Source: Microcystis elabens FACHB-917
GTDB taxonomy: Bacteria > Cyanobacteriota > Cyanobacteriia > PCC-6307 > Cyanobiaceae
NCBI RefSeq assembly: GCF_014698445.1
Contig: NZ_JACJSZ010000035.1
Location: 1-33,694, forward strand
DNA length: 33,694 nt
Direction of reading: 5' to 3'
Made by a program: the position numbers and the translations under genes. This document shows, one piece after another, positions 8,964 through 17,025 of the stretch (its first letter is position 1; every line of letters starts with the position of its first letter). The notes below the pieces were generated by a model that had not been told where the DNA came from, did no database searches, and worked only from the letters and a program-made list of their open reading frames with translations.

Positions 8964-9704
8964 ATGCCGGCATGGCGCTGGCTCCGCTTCGTCCAAGGCA
9001 CCTCCCTGCGACGCCTCCTGCCCTGGCTGCTGGTGCTGCTGGCGCTCGTGGCGGTGCGTCTCAGCAAGGGGGCGTTGCTCACCGACGCCTACGCCTTTCT
9101 CAGCCGACCCTTCTGGCCGGGGACGGCCCAGGCCGAATGGCTGCGTTCGGCCCGCCGGGTGGAGGACGGTGCCCGGCTGGCCCAGCTGGAACGGGACAAC
9201 CAGCGGCTGCGCTCGCTGCTGGAGCTGCAGCGGAAGAATCCCAACCGGGTGACCGCGCCGGTGATCTCCCGCGAGGTCTCCGGCTGGTGGCGCCAGCTGC
9301 TGCTCGGGCAGGGGGCCCTGAGTGGCATCCGGGCCGGCCAGGCCGTGCTCGGCCCCGGCGGCCTGGTCGGCCTGGTGGGCAGTGTCACCCCCAGCACCGC
9401 CAGCGTCACCCTGCTCACCGATCCCAGCAGCCGGGTCGGGGTCTGGGTGGGGCGCACCCAGCACCATGGCCTGCTCACCGGCATCGGCACCGCCCGGCCC
9501 CTGCTGCGCTTCCTGGAGAAGGACCCCCAGGCCCGTCCCGGTGACGTGGTGGTGACCTCCCCCGCCAGCACCCTGGTGCCCCCCAACCTTCCGGTGGGCG
9601 TGATCCAGTCCATGGACGCCAATGCCGATCCGGCGCCGGAGGCGGTGGTGCAGCTGATCGCGCCGGTGTCGGCCCTCGACTGGGTGCAGGTGCAGGTGCG
9701 CTGA
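8964..9704 (+). CDS. mreC: Rod shape-determining protein MreC
   Basis: Bitopic periplasmic partner of MreB and the elongasome. Of 246 residues, the N-terminus has one transmembrane helix (LLPWLLVLLALVAVRLS, about 17-33). A coiled-coil segment follows (RRVEDGARLAQLERDNQRLRS, written here as its visible heptad region around residues 63-85). The two beta domains contain PVISREVSGWW, GPGGLVGLVGSV, TDPSSRVGVWV and DVVVTSPASTLVPPNLPVG. It begins five bases after mreB and its TGA overlaps the mreD ATG by one base, pointing to coupled translation. Confidence 0.94.
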   Translation: MPAWRWLRFVQGTSLRRLLPWLLVLLALVAVRLSKGALLTDAYAFLSRPFWPGTAQAEWLRSARRVEDGARLAQLERDNQRLRSLLELQRKNPNRVTAPVISREVSGWWRQLLLGQGALSGIRAGQAVLGPGGLVGLVGSVTPSTASVTLLTDPSSRVGVWVGRTQHHGLLTGIGTARPLLRFLEKDPQARPGDVVVTSPASTLVPPNLPVGVIQSMDANADPAPEAVVQLIAPVSALDWVQVQVR

Positions 9705-10312
9705 TGGATCTGCTCACCCGGCAGCCCCTGCTCGGCGCCTCGGTCCTGCTGGTGCCGCTGCTGGCCCTGGCCTCGCCCGGCTGGCTGGCCCTCGACGGCG
9801 TCGGCCCCTGCTGGGCGGTGCTGTGGCTGCTGCCCTGGGCGCTGTGCGACGGCCCCTTCTCCGGGGCCTGCGCCGGGCTGGCCGTGGGACTGCTGCTGGA
9901 TGCCCTCCATCCCGGGGGCGTCACCCAGATCCCCGCCCTGCTGCTGCTGGGCTGGTGGTGGGGGCGGCTGGGACGGCGGGCGGCGCCGATCCAGCGCAGC
10001 TTCAGCCTCGGCCTGCTGGCCCTGCTGGGCACGGCCCTGCTGGGATTCACCCTGATGCTGCAGTGGGGGATCCTCGACTGGATCGGCACCCGCGACGCCC
10101 TGCAGCAGGCGGGTCCGCTGGCCGGCCGCAGCCGGGAGCTGGGGATCGATCCCGCCCTGCTGGCCCTGCCGGGCTGGCGCTGGGATGATCTGGCGGGATC
10201 CGGCCTGCGGGTTCTGCTGGCCCAGACCCTGCTCACGGCCCTGCTCGCACCGATGCTCTGCTCCCTGCAACTGCTGCTCTGGCGGCAACTGGGCTCCGGC
10301 TGGCGCCGCTAG
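9704..10312 (+). CDS. mreD: Rod shape-determining protein MreD
   Basis: Polytopic inner-membrane member of the elongasome. The 202 residues are mostly hydrophobic with several predicted helices (LLGASVLLVPLLALA, WAVLWLLPWAL, GLAVGLLLDALHPG, and more). The G.DLL.D. region typical of MreD is represented by GLAVGLLLDALHPGGV. The assignment rests on position after mreC (TGATG overlap), length and membrane pattern rather than strong sequence motifs. The next gene starts three bases after its stop, so it probably shares the transcript. Confidence 0.88.
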   Translation: MDLLTRQPLLGASVLLVPLLALASPGWLALDGVGPCWAVLWLLPWALCDGPFSGACAGLAVGLLLDALHPGGVTQIPALLLLGWWWGRLGRRAAPIQRSFSLGLLALLGTALLGFTLMLQWGILDWIGTRDALQQAGPLAGRSRELGIDPALLALPGWRWDDLAGSGLRVLLAQTLLTALLAPMLCSLQLLLWRQLGSGWRR

Positions 10313-10315
10313 GCC

Positions 10316-11656
10316 ATGGCCAGGATGTTCCCCCGCTCCAGCCGGTCCTCCCGCCAGCCCCGCCGCCAGGCCCTGCGGCTGCTGGCCGCCCCGTTCGCCC
10401 TCGCCCTCGGCGCCGGGGCCTGCGCCCGCCTGCCCGCGCCCGGCCGCGGCAAGGTGCTCAACGTCTGGACCCTGGATCTGGCGCCCCGCTTCAACGCCTA
10501 CATGGGGCGGGTGATCGCCGCCTGGGAGCAGGCCCATCCCGGCGTGACGGTGCGCTGGACCGACGTGCCCTGGGGGTCGGTGGAACGCAAGCTGCTGGCC
10601 TCGGTGTTCGCCCGCACCGCGCCGGATCTGGTCAACCTCAACCCCAACTTCGCCGCCAACCTGGCCAGCAAGGGGGGCCTGCGGGACCTCACCCCCCTGC
10701 TGCCCCCCGACGCCGCCGAGCGCTACCTGGCCGGGATCTGGACCTCCGGCCGGCAGGGGGGGGAGCAGTTCGGTATTCCCTGGTATCTGACGGCCCGGGT
10801 GACGATCGCCAACCGCCGGTTGCTGCAGAAGGCCGGCCTGGCCGCGCCGCCGCGGCGCTGGGAGGAGGTGCCGGCCTACGCCGAGGCCGTCCGGCGCCGC
10901 ACCGGTCGCTACGCCCTGTTCGTGACCGTGGTCCCCGACGACTCCGGCGAGCTGATGGAGGCGATGGTGCAGATGGGGGTGCGGCTGCTGGACGACCGCC
11001 AGCGGGCGGCCTTCAACAGCCCCGCCGGCCGCCGGGCCTTCGCCTTCTGGAGCGACCTCTACCGGCGCGGCCTGCTGCCCCGGGAGGTGGTGAGCCAGGG
11101 CTACCGGCGCGCGATCGAGCTCTACCAGGCCGGCGACCTGGCCCAGGTGGCCAGTGGCCCCGATTTCCTGCGCAACCTGCAGACCAACGCCCCCGGCATC
11201 GCCGCCACCTCCGCCCCGTTCCCGCCCCTGACCGGGGCCAGCGGCGAGGCCAACGTGGCGGTGATGAACCTGGTGGTGCCGCGCCAGAGCGCCATGGCCC
11301 CGGAGGCGGTGAGCTTCGCCCTCTTCCTCAGCGATGCCGCCAACCAGCTGGCCTTCGCCGAGGAGGCCCGGGTGCTGCCCTCCTCCCGCGGCGCCCTGGC
11401 GCGGCTGGAGGGGCGGCTGCGGGCGGCGGTGCCCACAGGCGGGCAGGAGCGGCTGGTCCACAGCGCCCGGCTGCTCTCGATCGAGACCCTGGCCGCGGCG
11501 CGGGTGCTGGTGCCCGCGACCCCGGGGGTGAAGCGGCTGCAGGCGATCCTCTACACCCAGCTGCAGCGGGCGATGCTGGGGCAGCTCGACAGTGACCCGG
11601 CCCTGGCCGAGGCCGAGGTGCAGTGGAACCGTTACGCCGCATCCCGCTGGCCCTGA
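10316..11656 (+). CDS. Sugar ABC transporter substrate-binding lipoprotein (family 1), orphan
   Basis: A 446-residue periplasmic binding protein. The N-terminus is basic, then a hydrophobic stretch ending in LGAGACA, a lipobox-like site with a lipidation Cys near residue 36. The body follows MalE/UgpB-type proteins: LNVWTLD, WEQAHPGVTVRWTDVPWGSV, APDLVNLNPNFAANLASKGGL, FGIPWYLTARVTIANRRLL and a C-terminal hinge region. These proteins usually bind sugars, polyols or glycerol phosphates. No permease or ATPase gene is nearby; instead it sits three bases after mreD. The partner transporter may be encoded elsewhere, or the protein may serve the cell envelope. An ATG at 10325 is an alternative start. 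Confidence 0.85.
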   Translation: MARMFPRSSRSSRQPRRQALRLLAAPFALALGAGACARLPAPGRGKVLNVWTLDLAPRFNAYMGRVIAAWEQAHPGVTVRWTDVPWGSVERKLLASVFARTAPDLVNLNPNFAANLASKGGLRDLTPLLPPDAAERYLAGIWTSGRQGGEQFGIPWYLTARVTIANRRLLQKAGLAAPPRRWEEVPAYAEAVRRRTGRYALFVTVVPDDSGELMEAMVQMGVRLLDDRQRAAFNSPAGRRAFAFWSDLYRRGLLPREVVSQGYRRAIELYQAGDLAQVASGPDFLRNLQTNAPGIAATSAPFPPLTGASGEANVAVMNLVVPRQSAMAPEAVSFALFLSDAANQLAFAEEARVLPSSRGALARLEGRLRAAVPTGGQERLVHSARLLSIETLAAARVLVPATPGVKRLQAILYTQLQRAMLGQLDSDPALAEAEVQWNRYAASRWP

Positions 11657-11745
11657 TCTCGCCTGCGCCGGAGCCGTTTCCCTCGTCGCGGCCCGAATCA
11701 GCGTCGCGTTATGGTTACGATTCTTCATCCGGTCGGACAGGAGCG

Positions 11746-12600
11746 ATGCCCACGCCCTCGGTTGCATCCTCTGCAACGTCTGCCTCGGCCTGCACCGACG
11801 GGGCGGATCCGCAGGACTTCTCGAGTGGCGCCTCCTCCGGCCAGCAGCCCGCCCAGCCGATCGCCACCCTGCTTGTCGTCGACGACGAGGCGGCGGTGCG
11901 CCGGGTGCTGCTGATGCGCCTGCAGCTGGCCGGTTACCGGGTGCTGTGCGCCGAGGACGGCGAGGAGGCCCTGGCTCTGTTCCACAAGGAGCAGCCCGAC
12001 CTGGTGGTGCTCGACGTCATGCTGCCGAAGCTGGACGGCTTCGCCGTGTGCCGCCGGCTGCGGGCCGAATCCTGCGTGCCGATCATCTTCCTCTCCGCCC
12101 TCGATGCGATCGCCGAGCGGGTGGCCGGTCTGGATCTCGGGGCCGACGACTACCTGCCCAAGCCCTTCAGCCCCAAGGAGCTGGAGGCCCGCATCTCCAC
12201 GATCCTGCGCCGCATGGGCCGGGGGGCTGCCGCCAGCGAGCCCCGGGAGCTCCCCACCGGCTCCGGAGTGCTGCGGGTAGGCGATCTGGTGGTCGATACC
12301 AACCGCCGCCAGGTGACCCGCGAGGGACAGCGCATCGCCCTCACCTACACCGAATTCAGCCTGCTGGAGCTCCTGTTCCGCGAGCCGGGGCGGGTGGTGC
12401 CCAGGGCCGAGATTCTCGAGCAGCTGTGGGGCTACCCGCCCCGCCGGGCCGCCGACCTTCGGGTGGTGGACGTCTATGTGGCCCGGCTGCGCGGCAAGCT
12501 CGAGCCCGACCCCCGCAACCCGGAGCTGATTCTCACCGTGCGGGGCACGGGCTATGCCTCCCAGCGCATAGGTGAGGGCACCCTGGCCGCCGCCGGCTGA
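11746..12600 (+). CDS. OmpR/PhoB-family response regulator, RpaB/Ycf27-like
   Basis: DNA-binding two-component regulator, 284 residues from ATG 11746 (AGGAG two bases upstream, tight spacing). The first 40 residues are Ser/Ala-rich and look disordered. The receiver domain has the acidic pair D46-D47 (VVDDE), the phospho-acceptor D90 in LVVLDVMLPKLDG, S117 and K139 (PKPFSPKELEARI). The winged helix covers about 175-275 with LTYTEFSLLELLF, RAEILEQLWGY and RVVDVYVARLRGKLEPDPRNPELI. It resembles RpaB strongly, yet RpaB as I remember it has LTALGDVADRI and DDYVVKPFSP where this has LSALDAIAERV and DDYLPKPFSP, so I treat it as a paralogue. No histidine kinase is adjacent. It lies 89 bases after the sugar-binding lipoprotein. 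Confidence 0.9.
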   Translation: MPTPSVASSATSASACTDGADPQDFSSGASSGQQPAQPIATLLVVDDEAAVRRVLLMRLQLAGYRVLCAEDGEEALALFHKEQPDLVVLDVMLPKLDGFAVCRRLRAESCVPIIFLSALDAIAERVAGLDLGADDYLPKPFSPKELEARISTILRRMGRGAAASEPRELPTGSGVLRVGDLVVDTNRRQVTREGQRIALTYTEFSLLELLFREPGRVVPRAEILEQLWGYPPRRAADLRVVDVYVARLRGKLEPDPRNPELILTVRGTGYASQRIGEGTLAAAG

Positions 12601-12669
12601 GTTTCCGGCCCGGCGCCGCCGGCCGGTCCTGCAGGATGGCTGCGACTCTTCACCACTGCCCTGCCTGCC

Positions 12670-14190
12670 TTGTCGGATCTGCGTGAGACCCGTCTGGAGA
12701 AAGCCCGCACCCTCGAGTCCCTCGGCCGGGCTCCCTACGCCCTCGGCTTCGCCCCCAGCCACCGCACCGCCGAGCTGCAGCAGGCCCATGCCGACCTGCC
12801 CAACGGCGAGGAGCGGGCGTTGACGGTGGCCGTGGCCGGCCGGGTGATGACCCGCCGGGTGATGGGCAAGCTGGCCTTCTTCACCATCGCCGACGAATCC
12901 GGTCCGATCCAGCTGTTCATCGAGAAGGCCGCCCTGCTGGCGGCCCACCCGGACGAACCCGAGGCCTTCGCCCGGATCACCTCCCTGGTGGATGGCGGCG
13001 ACTGGATCGGGGTGCACGGCAGCCTGCGCCGCACCGACCGGGGCGAGCTGTCGGTGAAGGTGACCGACTGGGTGATGCTCTCCAAGGCGCTCCAGCCGCT
13101 GCCCGACAAGTGGCATGGCCTGGCGGACGTGGAGAAGCGCTATCGCCAGCGCTACCTGGATCTGATCGTCTCGCCCCACACCCGCGAGACCTTCCGCCGC
13201 CGGGCGCGGCTGGTGAGCGCCATGCGCCGCTGGCTCGACGAGCGGGGCTTCCTCGAGATCGAGACGCCGGTGCTGCAGACGGAGGTCGGCGGTGCCGACG
13301 CCCGCCCCTTCGCCACCCACCACAACACCCTCGATCTGCCGCTCACCCTGCGCATCGCCACCGAACTGCACCTCAAGCGGCTGGTGGTGGGGGGCTTCGA
13401 GCGGGTGTACGAGCTCGGCCGCATCTTCCGCAACGAGGGGGTGAGCACCCGCCATAACCCGGAGTTCACCTCGGTGGAGATCTATCAGGCCTTCGCCGAC
13501 TACCACACGATGATGGAACTCACCGAGCAGCTGCTGGCCGCGGTCTGCCGGGAGGTCTGCGGCGACACGCGGATCACCTACCAGGGCACGGAGGTCGACC
13601 TCACGCCCCCTTGGCGGCGGGTCACCATGCACGAGCTGGTGGAGCAGGCCACGGGGCTGGATTTCAGTGGCTTCCCCGACCGCGCCGCGGCGGCGGCGGC
13701 GATGGAGGCCGCCGGCCTGGCGGCCCCCGAGGCCGCCGACAGCGTGGGCCGGCTGCTGGTGGAGGCCTTCGAGCAGGCGGTGGAGACCACCCTGGTGCAG
13801 CCCACCTTCGTGATGGACTACCCGGTGGAGAATTCGCCCCTGGCCCGGGCTCACCGCAGCAAGCCGGGGCTGGTGGAGCGCTTCGAGCTGTTCATCGTCG
13901 GGCGGGAGACGGCCAACGCCTTCAGCGAGCTGATCGACCCGCTGGATCAGCGCGCCAGGCTCGAGCTGCAGCAGCAGCGCCGACAGGCGGGGGACCCCGA
14001 AGCCCAGACGGTGGACGAGGATTTTCTGCATGCCCTGGAGGTGGGCATGCCCCCCACCGGCGGCCTCGGCATCGGCATCGACCGCCTGGCGATGCTGCTC
14101 ACCGACAGCCCCTCGATCCGGGACGTGATCGCCTTCCCCCTGCTGCGTCCGGAGCCCCGGGAGAAGGCCGGAACCGACGCAGTGGGATAA
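12670..14190 (+). CDS. lysS: Lysyl-tRNA synthetase, class II
   Basis: Charges tRNA-Lys. The protein has 506 residues and a TTG start (12670), chosen because [19 protein letters not shown] matches the usual cyanobacterial N-terminus; no ATG fits. The N-terminal OB fold ([21 protein letters not shown]) binds the anticodon. Class II motifs follow: motif 1 around [18 protein letters not shown], motif 2 [20 protein letters not shown], and motif 3 [20 protein letters not shown]. The start codon and the lack of a clear Shine-Dalgarno suggest modest initiation. It follows the response regulator by 69 bases. Confidence 0.97.
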   Translation: MSDLRETRLEKARTLESLGRAPYALGFAPSHRTAELQQAHADLPNGEERALTVAVAGRVMTRRVMGKLAFFTIADESGPIQLFIEKAALLAAHPDEPEAFARITSLVDGGDWIGVHGSLRRTDRGELSVKVTDWVMLSKALQPLPDKWHGLADVEKRYRQRYLDLIVSPHTRETFRRRARLVSAMRRWLDERGFLEIETPVLQTEVGGADARPFATHHNTLDLPLTLRIATELHLKRLVVGGFERVYELGRIFRNEGVSTRHNPEFTSVEIYQAFADYHTMMELTEQLLAAVCREVCGDTRITYQGTEVDLTPPWRRVTMHELVEQATGLDFSGFPDRAAAAAAMEAAGLAAPEAADSVGRLLVEAFEQAVETTLVQPTFVMDYPVENSPLARAHRSKPGLVERFELFIVGRETANAFSELIDPLDQRARLELQQQRRQAGDPEAQTVDEDFLHALEVGMPPTGGLGIGIDRLAMLLTDSPSIRDVIAFPLLRPEPREKAGTDAVG

Positions 14191-14229
14191 TGGTCTTCAG
14201 TAGGCCTTCTCCCCCCTCGGGGCTCTGGT

Positions 14230-14493
14230 ATGAGTGGTGAGCGCGTCGGTTTTCGCTTTCAACACGCCGATGCTGTGGTGAAGCGCAATCCCCAGGGGCG
14301 GTCCCGCCGTGGCTGGGTCATGGAGCCCGTGGAGCAGACCACCAGCCGGGGCACCAAGATGCCCGCCTACCGCATCCGTTGGCGGGACAGTGAACGTCCG
14401 GAGATCGTTCTCCAGCACATGCTCATCGCTGATCCCGACCCCACCCCGCCGCCCGAAGGGGTGAGCCTGGTGCCCCCGGCACCGAAGAAGTAA
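14230..14493 (+). CDS. Small conserved-looking basic protein of unknown function
   Basis: An 87-residue protein starting at ATG 14230, 39 bases after lysS. The body is basic and compact: FQHADAVVKRNPQGRSRRG, then WVMEPVEQTTSRGTKMPAYR and IRWRDSERPEIVLQHMLI, ending in a proline-rich tail. I recall similar short hypothetical proteins in picocyanobacteria, but no named domain is recognised. The strong codon bias, the match to neighbouring GC and the ordered central segment argue that it is real. It ends 28 bases from the convergent YdcF gene. A GATAAT at 14186-14191 could serve as its own -10 box, but this is weak. Confidence 0.75.
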   Translation: MSGERVGFRFQHADAVVKRNPQGRSRRGWVMEPVEQTTSRGTKMPAYRIRWRDSERPEIVLQHMLIADPDPTPPPEGVSLVPPAPKK

Positions 14494-14521
14494 GTCCTCC
14501 GCGGCTGGCCGCCGACCCCGC

Positions 14522-15322
14522 TCAGATCCAGCCCCGCAGCCGGTAGGCCAGCAGGCCGAGGTGCTCCCGCATCGCCGTGGTGGTGAGCACCAGGGCCTCG
14601 GCACTGGGCAGCACCCCCATCAGGGTGCCGGCCAGGGTGGGGGTGCCGAAGGAACGCCGTTCGGGCAGCTGGAAGTCGCAGGCCACCGGGATGATCCGCA
14701 GATCCGGGGCGGCGCGGCGCAGGGTGGCCAGGGAACGGGGCAGGTGGGTGGCGCTGGTGACCAGCAGCAGGGAGGTCCAGCCCCGCTGCCGGGCCACCCG
14801 CACCAGGGCGCCGGCCTCCTCGCCGGTGTTGCGTCCTTCCTCGCTGGTCACGATCCGATCGGCCGCCACCCCCAGGCTGGTGGCCAGGGCCTTGGCCAGC
14901 CGCGCCTCCCCGGCCGCCGGATCGTTGGCCATGAAGGTGACCTTGCCGCCGGTCACCAGCAGCCAGGGGGCCTTGCCTTCCCGCATCAGGGCCACGGCGC
15001 GCAGCAGCCGGTCGCCGGCCTCGTTCACCTCCACCCCATGGCGGGGCGGCAGGGCCGGCCGCAGGCCGCCGCCCAGCACCAGCACCGCATCGGCGCCGGG
15101 GATCGTCGACGGCGTCAGCCGGGCGGCCCGCTCCTCCAGGCTCCACACCAGCTGCCGGCTCAGCAGGGGCGTGGCCGCCAGCCAGAGCAGGGCGATGCCC
15201 ATGCCGGAGAGCACCGGGCCGAAGCGGCGCTGGCTACCCAGCAGGCCGGCGAGCTGGAGCAGCAGGGCCAGGCCGAGGGGGTAGAGGCCGAGCGGCAGCA
15301 GTTTGGTGAGCAGGAAACCCAT
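14522..15322 (-). CDS. YdcF family (DUF218) envelope protein
   Basis: A 266-residue protein with two N-terminal transmembrane helices (LLPLGLYPLGLALLLQLAGL and GPVLSGMGIALLWLAATPLL) followed by a DUF218 domain: ADAVLVLGGGL, LLRAVALMREGKAPWLLVTGG, SEEGRNTGEEA, LLLVTSATHLPRSLATLRR and IIPVACDFQ. Members of the family such as SanA and ElyC act on envelope integrity or lipid carrier metabolism, and the biochemical activity is unsettled. It starts 13 bases after the upstream egt-linked gene on the same strand, so it is likely the last gene of that operon, although nothing ties it to ergothioneine. Confidence 0.88.
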   Translation of the reverse strand: MGFLLTKLLPLGLYPLGLALLLQLAGLLGSQRRFGPVLSGMGIALLWLAATPLLSRQLVWSLEERAARLTPSTIPGADAVLVLGGGLRPALPPRHGVEVNEAGDRLLRAVALMREGKAPWLLVTGGKVTFMANDPAAGEARLAKALATSLGVAADRIVTSEEGRNTGEEAGALVRVARQRGWTSLLLVTSATHLPRSLATLRRAAPDLRIIPVACDFQLPERRSFGTPTLAGTLMGVLPSAEALVLTTTAMREHLGLLAYRLRGWI

Positions 15323-15335
15323 GGGGCGGCGGGAC

Positions 15336-15824
15336 TCAGCGCTGGGTGCGGCGCTTCAGCTCCTGCAGCTCCTGCTGGGCCTCGAACCGGGCCCAGTCGG
15401 CCTCCAGATCGGGAGTGGGGGCGGCGCCCGGGCGTGGACGGCTGGTGAGCTCGGCCAGCTCCTGCTCCACGCCGGCGAAGCGCTGGCCCAGATCGGCCAG
15501 GGCGCGCCAGCGGTGGCGGCCCTGATCCATCAGCCCGGCGACATGCTGCTCGGCGCGGCCGGCCAGGTCCTCGGCACCGGCGGCCCGGGCCCGGCCGATG
15601 CGCTCCTGCCACTGGCGGATCTCCTCGGCCAGCCGCAGCAGTTCGCGCCGCTGCTCCTCGGCCTGCTGGCGCAGCCGCACCCGTTCGGCCAGCAGTTGCC
15701 GCTGCCGGTCGCGGGCGGTCTGTTCCCGCAGCAGCTCCTCCTGCTGGGGATTGGTGCACAGAAAGCCCTCCAGCTGCTGGTCCAGCCGCGCCTCCAGTTC
15801 CTCCAGCCAGCTGCTGCCGCTCAT
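15336..15824 (-). CDS. Coiled-coil protein linked to egtBD (hercynine metabolism protein type)
   Basis: A 162-residue, highly charged protein from ATG 15824 (MSGSSWLEELEARLDQQLEG). Most of it is predicted alpha-helix rich in Glu, Gln, Arg and Leu (ARDRQRQLLAERVRLRQQAE and onward), so coiled coil is likely; two Cys-free stretches surround one Cys in FLCTNPQQEEL. It has no catalytic motif I can name. Its ATG overlaps the stop of the preceding small gene by four bases (ATGA). From memory, picocyanobacterial genomes annotate a gene in this position as 'hercynine metabolism protein', a name based on neighbourhood, not biochemistry. A scaffold or chaperone for the EgtB/EgtD step is one possibility, but this is inference. 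Confidence 0.8.
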   Translation of the reverse strand: MSGSSWLEELEARLDQQLEGFLCTNPQQEELLREQTARDRQRQLLAERVRLRQQAEEQRRELLRLAEEIRQWQERIGRARAAGAEDLAGRAEQHVAGLMDQGRHRWRALADLGQRFAGVEQELAELTSRPRPGAAPTPDLEADWARFEAQQELQELKRRTQR

Positions 15825-16057
15825 GGCACTGGTTCGTCGGGGGCGCGGGTGATCAGGGGCGCCTCGATCTCCTCCTGCAGGGGGGTGATCGCCGCCTCCC
15901 GGGAGCGCAGCAGCAGCTGGGTGAGGCGGGCGATGGCCCCTTCGCCCAGGTCCTGCTCGCCGATGCGGTCGAAGGCCCGGCGGTAGAGATCCTCGAGCTC
16001 CTCGATCAGACCCTCCCGCACCCCGCGCATGGCCTGGCGCTGCTCCTCCCTGCTCAT
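15821..16057 (-). CDS. Small egtD-linked protein (hercynine metabolism small protein type)
   Basis: A 78-residue acidic helical protein starting at ATG 16057 (MSREEQRQAMRGVREGLIEE). Repeated hydrophobic spacing (LEDLYRRAFDRIGEQDLGEG, ARLTQLLLRSREAAITPLQE) suggests two amphipathic helices. The ATG overlaps the egtD stop by four bases and its own stop overlaps the next ATG by four, so three genes are chained by ATGA junctions. No domain with known function is recognised. It matches the position of the gene that I remember being named 'hercynine metabolism small protein' in related genomes. Confidence 0.8.
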   Translation of the reverse strand: MSREEQRQAMRGVREGLIEELEDLYRRAFDRIGEQDLGEGAIARLTQLLLRSREAAITPLQEEIEAPLITRAPDEPVP

Positions 16058-17025
16058 GGCTCGCTCCGGTGCTGTTCCGAGTCTGCCTGCACAAGCAGAT
16101 GCAGACAGACATCGCCGGCGGCATCGCTCCAGCGGCCTGCGCCCTCCCAGCCCGCTGCGGCGGCCAGGGCCAGGAAGGACTCGGGGGTGTACTTGTGGCT
16201 GTACTCGGTGATCAGGGGCTCGCCGGCCGCGAACGGCCAGCAGCGTCCCGCCAGGTGCACCTCCAGGTCGCGGCGGCTCACCAGGGCCATGGCGATGCGG
16301 GACTGGCGGGCGTCCCACCAGGCCCGGTAGTCGAAGTCGTCGGGGTGGAAATCACCCGCCAGATCCCGGTTCAGCCGGGTCAGCAGGTTGCGGGCGAAGG
16401 CCTCCGACCAGCCGGCGGCGTCGTTGTAGGCCGCCTCCAGCCGCTCCACCGCCTTGGGCTGGTCGACGCCGATCAGCAGCCGGCTTCCCGGCCCCAGCAG
16501 GCGGCGGAACTGCCGCAGCAGGTCCCGGGCGCCGGCGGGATCGAAGTTGCCGATCGAGCTGCCCGGGTAGAAACCCAGCCGGCGGTGGCCCTCCAGGGCG
16601 GGGTGGTCGGGCAGGCGCTCCAGGCGGCTGTAGTCGCAGCAGATGCCGAGCACCGGCGGATCGGGATGGCGTTGCTGCAGGGCCCGGCAGGCGGGGGCCA
16701 GGTGGTCGGCGCTGATGTCGAGGGCCACGTAGGCGGCGGGCCGCAGGGCGTCCAGCAGGGGGCTCACCTTGCGGGCGCTGCCGGCCCCGAATTCCACCAC
16801 CACCCCTGGACCCAGGGCGGCGGCCAGCTCCGGCGCCCGCGCCTCCAGCAGGGCCGTTTCGGTGCGGGTGAGGCCGTACTCCGGCTGCGCGCAGATCGCC
16901 TCGAACAGGCGGGAACCCTCGGCGTCGTACAGCAGCCAGGCAGGCAGTTGCCTGGGCTGGCGGGCCATGCCGTCGACCACCACCCGGGCCATGTCGGCCG
17001 GCTCGGGATGCAGATCGATCAACAT
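16054..17025 (-). CDS. egtD: L-histidine N-alpha-methyltransferase EgtD
   Basis: SAM-dependent enzyme that trimethylates histidine to hercynine, the first step of ergothioneine synthesis. The 323 residues from ATG 17025 (MLIDLHPEP) match the family length. Visible: LLYDAEGSRLFEAICAQPEY and GLTRTETALLE in the N-terminal histidine-side domain; the Rossmann SAM loop VVVEFGAGSARKVSPLLDAL; LGFYPGSSIGNFDP; LLIGVDQPK; and FNR-like RNLLTRLNRDLAGDF. The start overlaps the egtB stop by seven bases. It sits second in the minus-strand operon egtB-egtD-small-coiled coil-ydcF. S-adenosylhomocysteine made here would be cleared by AhcY. Confidence 0.96.
   Translation of the reverse strand: MLIDLHPEPADMARVVVDGMARQPRQLPAWLLYDAEGSRLFEAICAQPEYGLTRTETALLEARAPELAAALGPGVVVEFGAGSARKVSPLLDALRPAAYVALDISADHLAPACRALQQRHPDPPVLGICCDYSRLERLPDHPALEGHRRLGFYPGSSIGNFDPAGARDLLRQFRRLLGPGSRLLIGVDQPKAVERLEAAYNDAAGWSEAFARNLLTRLNRDLAGDFHPDDFDYRAWWDARQSRIAMALVSRRDLEVHLAGRCWPFAAGEPLITEYSHKYTPESFLALAAAAGWEGAGRWSDAAGDVCLHLLVQADSEQHRSEP

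Noticed and set aside
9089-11776. Very long minus-strand open frame (about 895 codons) opposite mreC, mreD and the sugar-binding protein
   Set aside because: Its product is Gly/Gln/His/Pro-rich without domains. It is the mirror of GC-rich codons in genuine plus-strand genes.
11725-14031. Long minus-strand open frame opposite the response regulator and lysS
   Set aside because: Shadow frame with low-complexity composition; both plus-strand genes are certain.
13611-14240. Plus-strand frame overlapping the lysS 3' half
   Set aside because: Gly/Ala/Arg-rich shadow frame of lysS.
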